Of a stretch of DNA of 64,000 bases, positions 54,087 to 62,104 are shown in pieces. This DNA is from Microvirga sp. (GTDB lineage Bacteria > Pseudomonadota > Alphaproteobacteria > Rhizobiales > Beijerinckiaceae): the NCBI GenBank assembly GCA_022241475.1, contig JAKOMT010000003.1, positions 51,367 through 115,366 of the forward strand, written 5' to 3'. Within the stretch, counting starts at the first letter, position 1. Every line of letters starts with the position of its first letter. A model generated the notes under the pieces. It was not told the origin of the DNA, made no database searches, and worked only from the letters and a program-made list of their open reading frames with translations. The position numbers and the translations under genes are program-made.

Positions 54087-55781
54087 ATGCAGAAAGTCGA
54101 TCGCAAAACAATCGCGTGGGATCATCTGGTCCTGTCGCTGATTGCGCTCGTTGCGGTCGCCATGATCAGCTATCCGGTCCTGTTCGTCGTCTGGCGCGCC
54201 CTTTCGACGGACGGGATCGGAAGCCCGCTCACCTTCGCCTGGATCCTGGAAGTCTTCCAGTCCGAGCGAAGCCAGGAAGCGCTGGTCAATACGGCGATCT
54301 ACGCCGCTGGCTCGGCCAGCCTCGCCATGTTCCTGGGCGTCAGCCTGGCGTTTCTGGCGACCCGGACGGACGTTCCGGGCCGCCGGTTCATCGGTCTCTT
54401 CGTCATCCTGCCCATCCTGATCCCGCCCTTTATCCTGGTGGTGGGATGGGTCGCCCTCGCCGATCCGGCCGCGGGCATCATCAACATCGTCGCCTCGGCC
54501 CTGTTCGGGCCGCGCACGGTGCTCGTGAACATCAACACGATGGCGGGTCTGATCTGGATGACGGGACTGTTCCTGTCGCCCTACGTCTTCCTCATGGTCT
54601 CGGCCGGCTTCGCCAACAGCGACGCGGCGATGGAGGAGGCGGCTCGCGTGTCGGGCGGCGGTCGCTGGCGGCTGTTCACCACGGTCATCCTGCCGATGCA
54701 GAAGCCGGCGCTGCTGGCCGCCGCGCTCCTCGTCATCGTCATGAGCGCGGGCGACTTCATCATTCCCTCGACCGTCGGCCTCAAGTCCCGCATCTACATG
54801 CTGTCGAGCCTGATCTGGCAGAACACGGCGGCGATGCCGGGTCGTCCGGGCGTGGCGGCGTCGCAATCGCTGCTGCTCGTGGTCCTCGGTCTGGCGTGCA
54901 TCTTCTTCCAGCGCCGGGTGCTCGCGCGCGGCGGCCGCTACACCAGCGTCGGCGGCAAGGGCGGCGGGCTGACCCTGTTTCCCCTCGGCTCCTGGCGCTA
55001 TCCGGTCGCTGTCGCCGCCTTCTTCTTCGTGATGTGCTCGACGGTTCTGCCGGTTCTGTCCGTGACCGCCATGGCGTTCATGCGCTTCTGGGCGCCCTAC
55101 GCGATGACGCTCGAGAACGTCACGCTGCGGAACTTCCAGTACATGCTGTTCGAGTATCCGCAGGTGATGATCTCGGCGCGGCACAGCCTGTTCCTCGCCG
55201 TACTCGGCGCGACGCTCTGCGTGGCGCTTGCGATCGCCCTCGCCTGGTACGCAATTCGGATGCGCGGCAAGTTCTCCGGAATCGTGCAATACGCGATGGT
55301 GATCCCGCTGGGCGTGCCCGGCATCGCGCTCGGCCTCGGCATCCTCACCTTCTGGATCGCGGTGCCAGGCGGCATCTACGGCACGCTGTGGATCCTGCTG
55401 CTCGCCTACATCACGAACCACATCCCGGTCGCGATGCAGTTCGTCAGCAGCGCTCTCCATCGCATCCAGGTCGACCTGGAGGAGGCCTCGCGCATCTGCG
55501 GCAGGGATCTATTCGGAACCATCCTGCGGATCAATCTGCCGCTGATGCGCCCGGCCCTGATCGGATGCTGGCTGCTGATGTACGTCGTCATCCTGCGCGA
55601 GATCTCGCTCGTCATCCTGCTCTACACGCCGCGGACGGTCGTTCTGTCCGTCGGCCTGATGGATGTGTGGGGAAGCGGCTTCTATCCCGAGCTCGCCGTG
55701 TATTCGCTCCTGCTCATGGTGCTGGGCATGATCCCGGTCGCCCTGCTGTACCGGTACGCGCAATTGAACCCCCGATCATAG
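54087..55781 (+). CDS. ABC transporter permease, FbpB-like double-domain
   Basis: A 566-residue inner-membrane protein made of two permease halves in tandem. Each has about six helices and an EAA loop (EEAARVSGGGRWRLFTTVILPM and EEASRICGRDLFGTILRINLP, of which the EEA(A/S)R core is diagnostic). The ATG at 54087 has GGTGAG at 6 bases. It follows the binding protein by 33 bases. It forms the channel with the ATPase encoded next. Confidence 0.9.
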   Translation: MQKVDRKTIAWDHLVLSLIALVAVAMISYPVLFVVWRALSTDGIGSPLTFAWILEVFQSERSQEALVNTAIYAAGSASLAMFLGVSLAFLATRTDVPGRRFIGLFVILPILIPPFILVVGWVALADPAAGIINIVASALFGPRTVLVNINTMAGLIWMTGLFLSPYVFLMVSAGFANSDAAMEEAARVSGGGRWRLFTTVILPMQKPALLAAALLVIVMSAGDFIIPSTVGLKSRIYMLSSLIWQNTAAMPGRPGVAASQSLLLVVLGLACIFFQRRVLARGGRYTSVGGKGGGLTLFPLGSWRYPVAVAAFFFVMCSTVLPVLSVTAMAFMRFWAPYAMTLENVTLRNFQYMLFEYPQVMISARHSLFLAVLGATLCVALAIALAWYAIRMRGKFSGIVQYAMVIPLGVPGIALGLGILTFWIAVPGGIYGTLWILLLAYITNHIPVAMQFVSSALHRIQVDLEEASRICGRDLFGTILRINLPLMRPALIGCWLLMYVVILREISLVILLYTPRTVVLSVGLMDVWGSGFYPELAVYSLLLMVLGMIPVALLYRYAQLNPRS

Positions 55782-55794
55782 TGTGAGTCATCCG

Positions 55795-56919
55795 ATGTCA
55801 GACAAGCAAACGGGCGCCACGCACGGCCGAGGCGCCGACAGGAACGGCGGCGTATCCGTCAAGAATATCACGAAATCCTACGCCGACGGGGCGGTTCGGG
55901 CGCTGGACAACTTCTCGCTGGAGTTTCCGGCCGGGCAGTGCACGGTCCTGCTCGGGCCGAGCGGCTGCGGCAAGACGACGGCCTTGCGCTCGATCGCGGG
56001 TTTGATCGAGCCGGACGAGGGGCGCATCGAGATCGACGGGCACGTGGTGCTCGACGCCTCCTCGGGCGTCTTCCTGCCGCCGGAAAAACGGCATCTCGGC
56101 ATGGTCTTCCAGAGCTACGCGCTCTGGCCGCATCTCAGCGTGGCCGAAAACATCGGCTATCCGCTGGCCAGCCAGAAGATGCCGAAGCCGCAGATCGCCG
56201 AAAAGGTCGCCGCGATCCTCGAATGGGTCAGTCTCGCGGGCATGGGCGACCGCTTCATCCACGAATTGTCCGGCGGCCAGCAGCAGCGGGTGTCGCTGGC
56301 TCGCGCCATGGTCGCCCAGCCGCGCGCGGTGCTGTTCGACGAGCCGCTCTCGAACCTCGACGCCCGTCTGCGCGAGCATATGCGCGTCGAGATCTCCGAC
56401 CTGCGGCAGAAATCGCCCTTCACGGCGATCTACGTGACGCACGACCAGCTCGAGGCGATGACGCTGGGCGATCGCGTGGTGATCATGCGCGCCGGCAAGA
56501 TCGAGCAGATCGGCTCGCCCGAGGCGGTGTACCATACGCCGCGCACGCGCTTCGCCGCCGACTTCATGGGAATACCCAACCTCATCGACGGCGTCGTGCG
56601 CGAGGTCGCGGGAGACCTCGTGGCCGTCGACACCCTGATCGGCGTCGTTCAGGCGCGCGGCTGGCGGACGGACTGGACCCCCGGAGCCGGGTGCACCGTG
56701 GCGATGCGCTCCACCCTGCTGGAGCTCGCGCCGGCCGAGCGCGCCGGCGCCGCTCGCGTCAAGCGCAGCATCTTCCAGGGGCTCAGCACGCTGCACATCG
56801 TCGATGTCGGCGGCGTGGCGCTGACCGTGGAATCCTTCTCCGACGTCCGGCTTCCGGAAGGTTCCGACGTGACGGTGCGACCGGCGCCGAACGCCGTCTT
56901 CGCGCTGCTCGACGACTGA
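55795..56919 (+). CDS. ABC transporter ATP-binding protein, FbpC/PotA-like
   Basis: A 374-residue ATPase from the ATG at 55795; a GTG at 55783 is also possible. Walker A GPSGCGKT is at 54-61, the signature LSGGQQQRVSLARAM, Walker B VLFDEPLSNLDARLREHMR and the H-loop VTHDQLEAM. The C-terminal ~110 residues form a TOBE regulatory domain (MGIPNLIDGVVREV). It energises the permease above. Transcription is shared with the binding protein and permease. Confidence 0.91.
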   Translation: MSDKQTGATHGRGADRNGGVSVKNITKSYADGAVRALDNFSLEFPAGQCTVLLGPSGCGKTTALRSIAGLIEPDEGRIEIDGHVVLDASSGVFLPPEKRHLGMVFQSYALWPHLSVAENIGYPLASQKMPKPQIAEKVAAILEWVSLAGMGDRFIHELSGGQQQRVSLARAMVAQPRAVLFDEPLSNLDARLREHMRVEISDLRQKSPFTAIYVTHDQLEAMTLGDRVVIMRAGKIEQIGSPEAVYHTPRTRFAADFMGIPNLIDGVVREVAGDLVAVDTLIGVVQARGWRTDWTPGAGCTVAMRSTLLELAPAERAGAARVKRSIFQGLSTLHIVDVGGVALTVESFSDVRLPEGSDVTVRPAPNAVFALLDD

Positions 56920-56954
56920 CGCCCGAAGCGACGGGCCGCCGCTTGTGATCGTCA

Positions 56955-57656
56955 TCAGACGACCGTGCCGAAGATCGCTCCGATGCCGGCGGTCAAGGCC
57001 ATGGCGAGCGCGCCCCAGAAGGTGACGCGCAGGGTGGCCCTGGCGACATTGGCCCCGCCGGCCCGCGCGCCGACGGCGCCGAGCAGCGCGAGAAACGCCA
57101 GCGACGCGATCGCGACGCCCGCGACCAGGAACCCGCTCGGCATGACGAGGACCATGGCGAGCGGCATCGCCGCCCCGACGGCGAACGTCGCCGCCGATGT
57201 CAGCGCCGCCTGGATCGGACGAGCGGTCGTCACTTCCGAGACGCCCAGTTCGTCGCGCGCATGGGCGCCGAGCGCATCCTTGGCCATCAGCTGGCCGGCG
57301 ACCTCGCGCGCCAGCCCGGCGTCGACGCCCCGACCGATGTAGATCTGCGCGAGCTCCTCGCGCTCGAATTCGGGCTGGCTCGCCAGCTCCGCCCGCTCGC
57401 GCGCCAGATCGGCCTGCTCGGTGTCCGACTGGGAACTGACCGAAACGTATTCGCCCGCCGCCATCGACATGGCCCCGGCGACGAGGCCGGCGACGCCCGC
57501 GACGAGAACGTCGGAGGTGGCGGCCGATGCGGCGGCGACGCCGACGATCAGGCTGGCCGTCGAGACGATCCCGTCATTGGCCCCCAGAACGGCCGCTCGC
57601 AGCCAGCCGATGCGGGAGACGAGATGGCTTTCCGGGTGCTGGCGAAGTCGGGACAC
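56955..57656 (-). CDS. VIT1/CCC1-family transporter
   Basis: A 233-residue membrane protein of the vacuolar iron transporter family. SRIGWLRAAVLGANDGIVSTASLIVGVAAA is the family's opening, of which GANDGIVSTASLIVG is diagnostic, followed by MSMAAGEYVSVSSQSDTE. A middle cytoplasmic metal-binding region with many Glu precedes three more helices. It probably exports Fe(II) or Mn(II) from the cytoplasm. A GTG at 57656 fits the family start but has no clear ribosome-binding site; the frame runs on to an ATG at 57797. It converges on the ABC operon. Confidence 0.87.
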   Translation of the reverse strand: MSRLRQHPESHLVSRIGWLRAAVLGANDGIVSTASLIVGVAAASAATSDVLVAGVAGLVAGAMSMAAGEYVSVSSQSDTEQADLARERAELASQPEFEREELAQIYIGRGVDAGLAREVAGQLMAKDALGAHARDELGVSEVTTARPIQAALTSAATFAVGAAMPLAMVLVMPSGFLVAGVAIASLAFLALLGAVGARAGGANVARATLRVTFWGALAMALTAGIGAIFGTVV

Positions 57657-58055
57657 GATCGACGCTCTGTCTGGAGGCGATTTTCCAATAGTAGCCGCAA
57701 TCGGAGCGATGGCGAATGCTTTTGGCCCGCTTCGGGCGAGAGACGGCGCGCCGTCGTCACATGCGCCGTCGTCACACGCGCCGACGACCGGCGACACAGC
57801 CTCCGCGACGTCGATCCCGATCCACGTCGAGCCCGATTCACCGAAAGCGGAGAGGGAGGAGCTCGATATAGGGGTTCGGACACAATGATGACGTCATGCG
57901 GGCGATCGTAGATCCTGCGCCTCTGCGCAAAAACTGACGCAATGCGGCCGCCAGAACGACGCACGTCAAGGTGGACGGTGAGGAGCCAAGCGAAGTTGCG
58001 ATGGCGCGGCGTATTCCCACGCTCGGGTCACGCCCCGGTCGACGGGAAGGGTTGC
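57657..58055. other. Divergent intergenic region, VIT gene to efflux adaptor gene
   Basis: No gene was recognised in these 399 bases unless the VIT gene starts at 57797. It holds a 15-bp tandem repeat (listed separately) and a perfect 10-bp palindrome ATGACGTCAT at 57888-57897, which may be an operator for either divergent gene. Confidence 0.4.
57748..57792. repeat. 15-bp tandem repeat upstream of the VIT gene
   Basis: Units 57748-57762 and 57763-57777 agree at 14 of 15 positions (GCGCCGTCGTCACAT/C); a third unit, 57778-57792, is diverged. If the longer VIT frame is used, it encodes ACDDG ACDDG. Confidence 0.7.
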
Positions 58056-59273
58056 ATGCCGAGTGATCAGCCGAGTGACCGGAATGTCGAAATGAGCGCG
58101 CGGTCGGAAAAACCCGGCGAAGCCCCCGCGAGTTCGCCGGCGAACGCCGTCGTCCCCGCGACGTCCTATGCGATCGCGCCGTCGACGCCGCGTCAGGCGG
58201 GCCATCCGAAACGGTCGACGGGCCGGCGCTGGGGCCTCTGGATCGGGCTCGCCGCGGCCGCAGGCGTCGGCAGCTGGCTCGGCTACGCGCAGCCATGGCG
58301 CGCCGGCCCGACGAGCGTGGCGGTGGAGATCGTCGCGCCGGGGCCGATCACGCGCGTCCTCGCCGTCAACGGCCGTATCGCCGCGCTGCATGCGGTGAAC
58401 GTCACGTCGACGGTTCCGGGAACGTTGACGGCGCAGTTGGCGGCGGAGGGCGACGTCGTCGCGCAGGGAGCCGTTCTCGCGCAACTCGACGACACCTCGC
58501 AGCGGGCGGCCGTGCGCCAGGCGACCGCCGCGCTGGAGCAGGGGCGGGTCGCGCAGGCCCAGGCGCGCGCCGCGCTCGATCGCGCGGCGTCGCTCGCCGG
58601 CGCCGTTCCGCGGGTGACGCTCGAGGATGCGCAACGGGCCATGGAGCGCGCCGAGCAGGAGGTCGGCCGACTGAGCGCGCTGGTCGATCAGGCTCAGTTC
58701 CAGCTGACGAAGTTCACCATCGTCGCGCCGATCGCGGGAACGGTCCTGACGCGAGGCGTCGAGCCGGGGCAGGTCATCGACCTCAACACGCGGCTGTTCA
58801 CGCTCGCGGATCTGCGCGATCTCGTGGTGGAGACGACGGTCGACGAATCCTACGCGACCCAGATCAGGCCAGACATGCCGGCCGTGATGCAGTTGACGGG
58901 CGATACGAGACCGCTGGACGGGACGGTGATCTTCGTCGCGCCCGTCGTCGACGCCGATACGGGCGGGCTCGCAATCAAGATCGCCTTCGCCGAGCCGCAG
59001 ACGGCCCCGGTCGGCCTCACCGTCACGGCCAACATCATCGTCGAGCGTCTAGACGCCGCGATATCCGCGCCGCGCGCGGCCGTCGTCGCCTCTCCATCGG
59101 GGCGGTCGGTCTTCGTGCTGGAGGACGGGAAGGCGAAGCGGACGCCGATCGCCGTCGCTGACTGGCCTGCCGACAGGCTCGTCGTCTCGGAGGGGCTGCA
59201 GGCCGGCGACCTGTTGATCACCGACGCCGGCGGCCTCGCGGACGGCGAGAGCGTCGACGTCGCGGGGCCTTAG
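58056..59273 (+). CDS. Efflux periplasmic adaptor protein (MacA/HlyD-like)
   Basis: A 405-residue membrane-fusion protein. A basic cytoplasmic start is followed by one transmembrane helix (WGLWIGLAAAAGVGSWLGYA, about residues 65-84). A lipoyl half-motif GTLTAQLAAEGDVVAQGAVLAQLD comes next, of which GDVVAQGAVLAQLD is typical. A short coiled-coil hairpin of ~90 residues follows, then the second lipoyl half (FTIVAPIAGTVLTRGVEPGQ) and a beta-barrel. It links an inner-membrane exporter to the envelope. The ATG at 58056 follows GAAGGG by 4 bases. The permease and ATPase are encoded immediately downstream. Confidence 0.88.
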   Translation: MPSDQPSDRNVEMSARSEKPGEAPASSPANAVVPATSYAIAPSTPRQAGHPKRSTGRRWGLWIGLAAAAGVGSWLGYAQPWRAGPTSVAVEIVAPGPITRVLAVNGRIAALHAVNVTSTVPGTLTAQLAAEGDVVAQGAVLAQLDDTSQRAAVRQATAALEQGRVAQAQARAALDRAASLAGAVPRVTLEDAQRAMERAEQEVGRLSALVDQAQFQLTKFTIVAPIAGTVLTRGVEPGQVIDLNTRLFTLADLRDLVVETTVDESYATQIRPDMPAVMQLTGDTRPLDGTVIFVAPVVDADTGGLAIKIAFAEPQTAPVGLTVTANIIVERLDAAISAPRAAVVASPSGRSVFVLEDGKAKRTPIAVADWPADRLVVSEGLQAGDLLITDAGGLADGESVDVAGP

Positions 59274-59275
59274 CG

Positions 59276-60484
59276 ATGCTCTACGCCCTCAAGATCGCCG
59301 CCCGGTATCTCACCGCCAACAAGGCGCAAACCTCGCTGCTCGTGTTCGGCGTGGCGGTAGGCGTGTTCATCTTCATCTTCATGAGCGCCCTGATCGGCGG
59401 CCTGGCGGAATTCATCCTGTCGCGCACCGCCGGCGATCTGTCCCATGTGACGATCGAAGCCGAAGCGCGCGAGCCGGGCCTCGTCATTCCCGATCTGACC
59501 GGGGTGGTCCTGCTCGTGCGGGAGAAGGATTCCAGCCGCGAAGCGAGGCTCGCCAACACCGACGCCTTCGTGCCGGTCATCGAGGCGCTGCCGGGCGTGA
59601 CCGCGGTCTCGCAACAGATCTCCGGCGGCGGATTTCTCAGGCGCGGCGCGCAGACGGCGCAGGTCAGCGTCACCGGAGTCGAACCCGCGAAGGTCTCGGC
59701 GATCATCGACCTGGAGAGCTATCTCGTCGAGGGGACGGTGGAGCTCGGGGCGGGAAAGATCCTGATCGGCAAGAGACTGGCCGACGACATGACCATCCGC
59801 CTCGGGCAGGCCGTGCGCCTGCAGGCGAATACCGGCATCGACCAGTCGCTCGTCGTCTCCGGAATCTACGAGATCGGATCCGGGGGGCCGGATCGCCGGC
59901 AGGCCTATGTCGGCCTCTCGACCGCGCGGACCCTGTTCGCCATGCCGCAGGGCGTGTCGAGGATCGAGATCAAGCTGACGGATCTCTATCAGGCCGACGC
60001 GACCGCCATGCGCATCAAGGCGATCACCGGATTGCCGGCGGTTTCCTGGACCGAGAACGCGGCGCAGCTTCTGGACGCGCTGAAAGCGCAGGCGCAAACC
60101 GGCCTGATGCTCAAGTCCTTCGCGTTGATCACCATCGTCATCGGCGTGGCGTCAGCGTTGCTGCTGTCGACCTATCGCAGGCGTCCGGAGATCGGGATCA
60201 TGCGGGCGATGGGCGCGCCGCGCTCCTTCGTGGTGTTCGTGTTCGTGACGCAGGGAGCGATGATCGGCCTGTCCGGCGGCGCGCTGGGCGCGGCGATCGG
60301 CTACCTGACGCTGCTCGCGTTTCCGTCGCGCGAGGAATTCCAGCCCGGGAACCTGCCGATCGACATCGCGCAGGGCGCTTACGGCGTCGCGATCCTCTTG
60401 ACGGTGATCAGCGCGACGCTGGCGGCCATTCTGCCGGCGCGCGCCGCCTCGCGGGTCGATCCCGTCACGGCGATAGGCCAATGA
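59276..60484 (+). CDS. ABC transporter permease, MacB/FtsX/DevC-like
   Basis: A 402-residue protein. It has one N-terminal transmembrane helix, a ~230-residue periplasmic MacB-like domain (SQQISGGGFLRRGAQTA, then GVEPAK) and three C-terminal helices of the FtsX domain (RRRPEIGIMRAMGAPRSFV). It couples ATP hydrolysis to mechanical work on a periplasmic substrate or lipid, not to classical transport. The separate ATPase makes it DevBCA/LolCDE-like in layout, unlike the fused MacB. It starts 2 bases after the adaptor stop and overlaps the ATPase by 4. Confidence 0.9.
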   Translation: MLYALKIAARYLTANKAQTSLLVFGVAVGVFIFIFMSALIGGLAEFILSRTAGDLSHVTIEAEAREPGLVIPDLTGVVLLVREKDSSREARLANTDAFVPVIEALPGVTAVSQQISGGGFLRRGAQTAQVSVTGVEPAKVSAIIDLESYLVEGTVELGAGKILIGKRLADDMTIRLGQAVRLQANTGIDQSLVVSGIYEIGSGGPDRRQAYVGLSTARTLFAMPQGVSRIEIKLTDLYQADATAMRIKAITGLPAVSWTENAAQLLDALKAQAQTGLMLKSFALITIVIGVASALLLSTYRRRPEIGIMRAMGAPRSFVVFVFVTQGAMIGLSGGALGAAIGYLTLLAFPSREEFQPGNLPIDIAQGAYGVAILLTVISATLAAILPARAASRVDPVTAIGQ

Positions 60485-61161
60485 GCGATTCGCTGCTGGA
60501 GGTGCGGGACCTCTACAAGACCTTCGGCGAGGGCGAGGCCGAGACTCAGGTCCTGAAAGGCCTCGACCTGACCATGAACCGGGGCGAGATGTCCGCGCTG
60601 CTCGGACCGTCCGGCTCCGGCAAGAGCACGTTGCTCACCATACTGGGCACGTTGATGCAGCCGACGTCCGGCGCGCACAGGATGCTGGGCGAGGACCTGA
60701 CGCAGGCGAGCGACCGGGATCTGACGGATTTTCGCAACCGGCATATCGGCTTCGTCTTCCAGTTCCACAATCTGTTGCCGGACTTCACGGCCCTCGAGAA
60801 CGTCGTATTCCCAACCGCCGTGCGCGCCGGACGCGAGACCGCAGCGGCCCGGGCGCGGGGAGCGGAATTGTTGACGCGCATGGGGCTCGCCGACCGGATG
60901 CATTTCCCCTCGACCGCTCTTTCCGGAGGACAGAAGCAGCGCGTCGCAGTCGCGCGCGCCCTGATGAACAGCCCGGAACTGGTGCTCGCGGACGAGCCGA
61001 CGGGCAATCTCGACCGGGTCTCCGCCAATCAGGTCATGGAGTTGATCGGTGAAATCAACCGCGACGAAGGCACGACCTTCCTGATCTCGACCCACGACGA
61101 CAAGATCGCCGCGCGCTGCCGCCGACGGATCCTGGTCGGCGACGGCCGGGTGAGCGGTTAG
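60481..61161 (+). CDS. ABC transporter ATP-binding protein, LolD/DevA/MacB-like
   Basis: A 226-residue ATPase. Walker A GPSGSGKST is at 42-50. FVFQFHNLLPDFTALENV is the Q-loop region typical of the LolD/MacB group. The signature is LSGGQKQRVAVARAL and Walker B LVLADEPTGNLD. It overlaps the permease gene by ATGA and completes a three-gene exporter (adaptor, permease, ATPase). No outer-membrane TolC-like gene is present. Substrate unknown; macrolides, peptides, lipids and heterocyst-type glycolipids are known for relatives. Confidence 0.91.
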   Translation: MSDSLLEVRDLYKTFGEGEAETQVLKGLDLTMNRGEMSALLGPSGSGKSTLLTILGTLMQPTSGAHRMLGEDLTQASDRDLTDFRNRHIGFVFQFHNLLPDFTALENVVFPTAVRAGRETAAARARGAELLTRMGLADRMHFPSTALSGGQKQRVAVARALMNSPELVLADEPTGNLDRVSANQVMELIGEINRDEGTTFLISTHDDKIAARCRRRILVGDGRVSG

Positions 61162-61268
61162 CGCAGTCGCCGGCATGAACCGTCGCGCCGTCGCGGATTT
61201 GTCGGCGCCTCGCGGAACCGCGCGACGGCCCCGACGTTGCCCTGATTGGAATCAGGCCCGGGTGGGAA

Positions 61269-62093
61269 ATGGCGCCGCGCAGCTTCTGGAAGGGCTATCT
61301 TCGGCTTTCGCTCGTCACCTGCCGGGTGGCGATGACGCCCGCGACGACTGCGCGGGGTCAGGTGCGCTTCCACACGATCAACCGCGACACCGGCAACCGC
61401 ATCGAAAGTCGCTACGCCGACGAGAAGACCGGAAAGCCCGTGCGCGACGGCGACCAGCGCAAGGGATATCCGGTCTCGGAGGACAAGTTCGTCATCCTCG
61501 AAGACGAGGAACTGGACGCCGTCGCGCTCGAGAGCGCGCGCACGATCGACATCGACATGTTCGTCGAGCGCGACGACATCGACTGGATCTGGCTCGACAA
61601 GCCGCACTTTCTGACCCCGGACGACAAGATTTCGGAAGAGGCGTTCGCGGTGATCCGGGACGCGATGGCGTCGACCGGCACGGTCGGGATCGCGCGGCTG
61701 GTGCTCTACCGGCGCGAGCGTGCGGTGATGCTGGAGCCGCGCGGCAAGGGCGTCGTCGTCTGGACCTTGCGCTACGGGGACGAGGTTCGTGAGGCGGAAG
61801 AGTATTTCGCAGGGATCGACAAGGCCTCGCCGGAGCCCAAGGTGATGCGGCTCGTCGGCAGCCTCATCGACGAGCAGACGCGGGACTGGTCGCCGGCGAT
61901 GGTGTCCGACCCGGTGCAGAAGCGGCTGAAGGCGGTCATCGCCGCCAAGAAGCGCAACCAGAAGGCCGCTCCTGTGAAAACCGAAGGCGCCCCGGCCGCC
62001 CAGCCGGACGAGACGCCCGACAATGTCGTGTCGATCATGGAGGCGCTGCGCAAGAGCCTCGACGCCGAGAAGACGCAGCGCAAGCGCAAGTAG
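61269..62093 (+). CDS. ku: Non-homologous end-joining protein Ku
   Basis: A 274-residue homodimeric Ku. The N-terminal WKGYLRLSLVTCRV and RVAMTPATTARGQVRFHTIN segments match bacterial Ku, where FHTI(N/H) is diagnostic. The beta-barrel core, the DNA-encircling bridge and EEYF...EPKVMRLVGSLID are intact. The C-terminal ~50 residues are basic and Lys-rich (KKRNQKAAPVK; KTQRKRK), as in Ku that recruits LigD and binds DNA. It converges on ligD, 11 bases apart. Confidence 0.94.
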   Translation: MAPRSFWKGYLRLSLVTCRVAMTPATTARGQVRFHTINRDTGNRIESRYADEKTGKPVRDGDQRKGYPVSEDKFVILEDEELDAVALESARTIDIDMFVERDDIDWIWLDKPHFLTPDDKISEEAFAVIRDAMASTGTVGIARLVLYRRERAVMLEPRGKGVVVWTLRYGDEVREAEEYFAGIDKASPEPKVMRLVGSLIDEQTRDWSPAMVSDPVQKRLKAVIAAKKRNQKAAPVKTEGAPAAQPDETPDNVVSIMEALRKSLDAEKTQRKRK

Positions 62094-62104
62094 ACCGAGC
62101 CGGC

